Source of the DNA: Collimonas pratensis
GTDB lineage: Bacteria; Pseudomonadota; Gammaproteobacteria; Burkholderiales; Burkholderiaceae_D
Assembly (NCBI RefSeq): GCF_001584185.1
Contig: NZ_CP013234.1
Location: 5,394,001 to 5,458,000 of the forward strand
Reading direction: 5' to 3'
Length of the DNA: 64,000 nucleotides
Part shown: positions 61,001-64,000 of the stretch, piece by piece
How positions within the stretch are numbered: position 1 is the first letter of the stretch
Layout of the letters: each line of letters begins with the position of its first letter
Position numbers and translations under genes: made by a program
The notes under the pieces: generated by a model
What the model was told of the DNA's origin: nothing
The model's database searches: none
Seen by the model: only the letters and a program-made list of their open reading frames with translations

Positions 61001-64000
61001 ACCAATGCGTTGTCCTGATGGTGATGCAATACGGAATGGCAGCAGAAACTCGCCGTCGGCGTACCGTACCAGCGGATCTGGTCGATATGCACCGGCACGT
61101 ACACGTTTTGATCGTTGCGCAAGGTGAGCCCCGCCAGCAGCGACTGGAAGCATGCGTCCAGCAAACTCGGATGCAGCAGATTGTTATGTTCGCTGTGCGC
61201 CAGCGCCGGATGGCCTTCGATCTGGACCAGCGATTCCGAGCCGTCTGGGCTCAGCCACAAATTGCGCACGCCTTGGAAATACGGGCCGTATTGCAAACCG
61301 CGGCCGCGCATGTCGGCGTAGTGGGCGGTATGGGTCACCGCATTCACACAGCGCGTGCGGATCGCGTCCAAGGTTCGCGCCGCGGGCTGCGGCAGCGGCA
61401 TATGCGACAGCTGGCCGCGGGCGTGTTCGCTCCAAGCTTCGCCTTCCCGTTCGCGGCTGAACACGGCATATTGACGGCTGGCCTCGTCATACGTGACATG
61501 CAGGCGCGGCTGGCAGTTAGCGCTGACGATCAGGGCTTTGTGGAACTCCAGGTTTTCCAGGCACAATTGCGGCTTGCCGATGATTTCACGATGAATCGCC
61601 AGTCCCAGTTCCACATATGCGGCGCCGGGCAGGATCACCAGGTCTTCGACCCGATGGTGCGGCAGGTAAGGCAGCAAGTTGCCGTTGAGCGTGCTTTGCC
61701 ATACCAGCTTGGGGCCGTCGATGCGGCGCCCGAGCAAGGCGTGCGAGGCGTAAGCCACCCGATCGAGATAAGCTTCCTTGCCTTCGTTCCAGTGTTCCTC
61801 GCGCTGCCATGGGTAAGCCGGCAATTTGACGTAAGCGCCGCCGGCCTCGTAGTAGCTTGGCCAGTCGATCACGGTGCCGGCGCTGTACAGCCCGGCCAGC
61901 GCATCAAAAATGGTGGCGTGCTCCGGCTTGCCGCGACGTAATGAAGCAAACAACGCCCCTTGCACGCCCTGCTCTTCCATGCATTCACGGATCGAACTCG
62001 ACAGGACCGGATGCGGCCCCACTTCCAGGAACAGGCGGTGGCCGTCGCGCAGCAGAGCGTTCATGGCCTGTCCGAAATACACCGGCTCACGGATATTGTC
62101 GCACCAGTACGCCGCATCGTAGTCACCGGCGGCGGCCAGATCGCCGCTCACGGTGGAATACAGCGGCACCGTAGCGGGACGTATTGTCAGCCCGGCCAGC
62201 ACTTCCAGCATTTCCGCCTTCAGCGGTTCCATGGTATGGCTGTGATAAGCGACTTCGACGGCCAGGAAGCGATGGAATATTTTCAGTTCCCTCATCTGCT
62301 CCGCGACCCGTTGCAGGACCTCGGTATCGCCCGACAAGGTGACAGCCGTCGGCCCGTTCGCCGCGGCCAGCGAAATCAGGCCCGGATGCTCGGCCAGGTA
62401 AGGTGCGGCGGCGGCGGCTGACAAACCGACCGCCAGCATGGTGCCGATGCCGGCGGCTTTTCTCTGGATCCGGCTGCGATGATAGGAAACCAGCAAGGCG
62501 TCTTCCAGATCGAGTACGCCGGCGATATAGGCGGCCGACACTTCGCCGACACTGTGGCCCACTACGGCCGCCGGCTCCACGCCCCACGAGCGCCAGAGTG
62601 CAGCAAGGCCTGCTTGCACCACAAAATTGGCAGGCTGCGCAATTTGCGTTTCGGCGATGCGCGAGCTGGCCTCGTCACGTAACATTTCATCCAATATGGA
62701 CCAGCCCGACAAGCGCTTGAAGATAAGGTCGCATTCTTCTGCGACACGGCGAAACACCGGCTCGCCGGCCAACAGCTCGCGTCCCATGGCCCACCATTGC
62801 GGCCCCATGCCGGTCAGCACGAACACCGGCTTTTGCCCCTTGTTGGCGGCGGCACCGACGGCCATGCCGGCGCTGCCGTTATCGATAAACTGCCGCAATT
62901 GCGCCAGCATGTTGTCTTGCGTGTCGGCTACCAGGGCCAGACGCTGATCCTGGTGGCCGCGACGCAGCGCCGCCGAAAAACAAAGATCGTGCAGCGACGC
63001 CGTGCCGGCCGTCATCTGCGCGTGATAGCTTTGCGCCAGGTCGGTCAGGGCTGCCTTGCTGCGCGCCGACAGCGGCAGGATATGCAGGGCCGAGACCGGG
63101 CTGCCGTCCTGCTTCTGCGCTGCGGGTTCGGCCACGAATTGCTCCAGGATCGCATGGGCATTAGTGCCGCCGTAGCCAAATGAGTTGATCGACACACAGG
63201 CGACACCAGGTCCCGGCGGCATCGGTTCCAGGGCTAGCGGCAGGCGCAAGCCCAGTTCAGCGAACGGGATGTTCGGATTGGCCATGGTCAGATTGGCCAG
63301 CGGCGGAATCGCGTTGTGCTTCAGGCACAGCGCCAACTTGATCAGGCCGGCAACCCCGGAGGCCGCCTCCAGATGGCCGATATTGGCTTTGACCGAGCCG
63401 ATCACGCAAGCCTGTTCGGCTGTGCGCCCCTGCCCCAACGCCGCGCCGATCGCACGCGCTTCGAGCGGATCGCCGATTGGCGTGCCGGTGCCGTGCGCTT
63501 CCACATAGCGGATCTGCTGCGGGTCAACCTGAGCTTGCGCGCACACCTTGCGAATCAGCGCTTCCTGCGAATCCGGATTCGGCACCGTGATGCCGTCAGT
63601 GCGGCCATCCTGGTTCGCGCCGGTGCCGCGCACCAGGCCATAGATGTCGTCGCCGTCGCGCAACGCGGCGGAATATGGCTTGAGCACCACAATGCCGGCG
63701 CCCTCGCCGCGGCCGTAGCCGTTGGCTCGGATGTCGAAGCTTTTGCTGCGGCCGTCGGGCGACAGAAAGCCGCCTTTGCACATCGCTATCAGGTTTTCCG
63801 GGCGGTGCATGACATTGACGCCGCCGAACAACGCCAGCGCGCATTCGCCGCGCCAGATCGATTGACAGGCTTCATGCATTGCCACCAGCGAGGAAGAACA
63901 GGCGGTATCGAGCGTCAGGCTGGGGCCGCGGAAATCGAAAATATAAGAAAGCCGGTTCGACAGGATTGTCAGCGTCGACCCAACCGCGGAATGGGGACCG
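58015..64000 (-). CDS. highly reducing type I polyketide synthase, KS-AT-DH-ER-KR-ACP (partial)
   Basis: The frame runs off the right edge; about 1994 residues are inside. KS with active Cys in DTACSSSLVA (codon 63898-63900) and the two His (VEAHGTGTP, KANIGHLEA). Numbering from the GTG at 63885: AT 350-650 with GHSVGEV (Ser445) and VAYHSHTM, an iterative-type, probably malonyl motif. DH 715-985 with H744-x3-D748-x4-P753 and Asp910. Psi-KR 1000-1230. ER 1240-1500. KR 1550-1740 with TGGFGGFG, LDD (B type), Tyr1699 and Asn1703. ACP with GMDSL Ser1862, then an acidic tail ending ALEKLLAKELDV that may dock the NRPS. No methyltransferase domain. The ER NADPH loop is atypical (SRQG for GGVG). The product chain would be reduced by KR, DH and perhaps ER. 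Confidence 0.93.
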   Translation of the reverse strand, partial: GPHSAVGSTLTILSNRLSYIFDFRGPSLTLDTACSSSLVAMHEACQSIWRGECALALFGGVNVMHRPENLIAMCKGGFLSPDGRSKSFDIRANGYGRGEGAGIVVLKPYSAALRDGDDIYGLVRGTGANQDGRTDGITVPNPDSQEALIRKVCAQAQVDPQQIRYVEAHGTGTPIGDPLEARAIGAALGQGRTAEQACVIGSVKANIGHLEAASGVAGLIKLALCLKHNAIPPLANLTMANPNIPFAELGLRLPLALEPMPPGPGVACVSINSFGYGGTNAHAILEQFVAEPAAQKQDGSPVSALHILPLSARSKAALTDLAQSYHAQMTAGTASLHDLCFSAALRRGHQDQRLALVADTQDNMLAQLRQFIDNGSAGMAVGAAANKGQKPVFVLTGMGPQWWAMGRELLAGEPVFRRVAEECDLIFKRLSGWSILDEMLRDEASSRIAETQIAQPANFVVQAGLAALWRSWGVEPAAVVGHSVGEVSAAYIAGVLDLEDALLVSYHRSRIQRKAAGIGTMLAVGLSAAAAAPYLAEHPGLISLAAANGPTAVTLSGDTEVLQRVAEQMRELKIFHRFLAVEVAYHSHTMEPLKAEMLEVLAGLTIRPATVPLYSTVSGDLAAAGDYDAAYWCDNIREPVYFGQAMNALLRDGHRLFLEVGPHPVLSSSIRECMEEQGVQGALFASLRRGKPEHATIFDALAGLYSAGTVIDWPSYYEAGGAYVKLPAYPWQREEHWNEGKEAYLDRVAYASHALLGRRIDGPKLVWQSTLNGNLLPYLPHHRVEDLVILPGAAYVELGLAIHREIIGKPQLCLENLEFHKALIVSANCQPRLHVTYDEASRQYAVFSREREGEAWSEHARGQLSHMPLPQPAARTLDAIRTRCVNAVTHTAHYADMRGRGLQYGPYFQGVRNLWLSPDGSESLVQIEGHPALAHSEHNNLLHPSLLDACFQSLLAGLTLRNDQNVYVPVHIDQIRWYGTPTASFCCHSVLHHHQDNALVGDVTLCDSDGNILVEVLGVRAQALTKKSNDEMADLNQWLYQFEWEKSPATEAVQGGRWLLLADSGTCSDGLAQQLRGNGADSVVTARAGDAFTQVSASEYVIRSGNKDDMQRLLELSGAASLRGVIHLWSLDAGRQADDIGTANVVSAMHLVQSVAEHSAASAPQLFFVTAQAQAATPQQAEVAVPQAALIGFVRVAMNEFQQLRLRLVDVDPGADPSAAVLAHEILSTSREQEVALRADGRHALRLVRRSPDDLAYGVGQDQASAAAAAGTSVPAVRRAPAAHEVEIALGRIVLAESEQGAAAGFIGAEAFGVVAALGAEVQSLRAGDCVMLRLQAEPAAFMTVAAAQLMHSESFSGTRVDAIQLTSFTAAYHALYNVARLRQGECILIHNAASRQGQAAIQVARWLRATVYVTAATAVQRDYLHGLGLEHVFDSGSMEFVDRIKALTDGRGLDVVLNDLGGEIAGKTRGLLGPFGRFIDSNRGQLSAAETVRPLQANQSQASIDIGQIIRNDPGLFADLAAQVSAHFAAGDLQALAVQSKSAAKHGERNSAEMSDQPFAFKVVDFGDAAERIASASLQQTARFDGDASYLITGGFGGFGLQMASWLASQGVRHLVLVGRSGASTPEARQAVQELQQAGVQVFAAVADIADDVGVQQLLQTIAADMPPLKGVFHAAAVLDDAAISVLEAEKIHAVMQPKAMGAWLLHRHTRSLSLDYFVLFSSVGSLVGNPGQAPYVSANAFLDALAHHRRALNLPVIGINWGALGEVGMAARQKGVEDYLNRMGFGSFTPAQALGVLDKILDWKPVSVGAAMMNWQMLRTSYPNWPEASRNAKVFAATSGEHDVESGQGPLQGLCKLEPEQRRQAIDDAMQELISAILRVTRSKIDSSHSLLNMGMDSLMGIELQGAIEKNIGIKVSTLELMKGNALSDLIAHLDSMVEVHAVPVIDDAAHRHPAEELLFKEVTDLDSLLHELSDSEIDLALEKLLAKELDV

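Overview
The window looks like a GC-rich betaproteobacterial chromosome, most likely Burkholderiales and probably Oxalobacteraceae (Collimonas- or Herbaspirillum-like). This is an inference from gene order (birA-coaX-SPOR, MCE transporter with a PqiC-type lipoprotein, lrp/dadA/dadX), the classical 16-strand porin and the protein sequences; no rRNA or marker gene is present. There are no tRNA, rRNA or CRISPR features that I can see.

Layout. 1-16300 is mostly core: tail of a YcaO-like protein, LMW phosphatase, RsuA, ArgB, a CWC protein, SPOR/CoaX/BirA, an MCE-type lipid transport operon (mlaE carries a one-base frameshift), VanZ-like protein, a thioredoxin-like ferredoxin, an alpha/beta hydrolase, a DD-carboxypeptidase, an exported nucleosidase, a transglutaminase-like protein and PhzF. 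16360-22173 (minus) is a three-gene MksFEB/JetABC-type condensin operon without a nearby JetD/MksG nuclease gene. 22478-34803 is accessory metabolism: DUF2804, YegD-like Hsp70, a CLC-F type fluoride antiporter behind a fluoride riboswitch, LysR with divergent DoxX-pirin, Lrp with divergent D-amino-acid dehydrogenase and alanine racemase, an M20 peptidase and a Bcr/CflA exporter.

34972-46043 (all minus) is an alpha-galactoside utilisation locus: LacI regulator with a perfect 22-bp palindromic operator, a secreted putative (alpha/alpha)6 glycosidase of unknown family, a CUT1 sugar ABC transporter, a GH36 alpha-galactosidase and a porin. 46044-48615 is a scar of transferred or decayed DNA: a truncated tyrosine recombinase, a multiply frameshifted sterol desaturase and a LysR fragment.

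48616-64000 holds a biosynthetic cluster. On the minus strand, running in from beyond the right edge, are a highly reducing type I PKS (KS-AT-DH-ER-KR-ACP), a C-A-PCP-TE NRPS overlapping it by 4 bp, an SGNH-family protein that has lost its catalytic triad, an outer-membrane barrel, a (frameshifted) DUF2147 protein, a type II thioesterase and a Sfp-type phosphopantetheinyl transferase. The PKS would make a reduced acyl chain, the NRPS would add one amino acid (binding-pocket code resembles that for Thr) and the Cys-type TE would release it. A second DUF2147 gene and a thioredoxin-like gene lie just outside on the plus strand.

Throughout the left half a palindromic GTAGGGTGGGC element recurs between genes (five copies).
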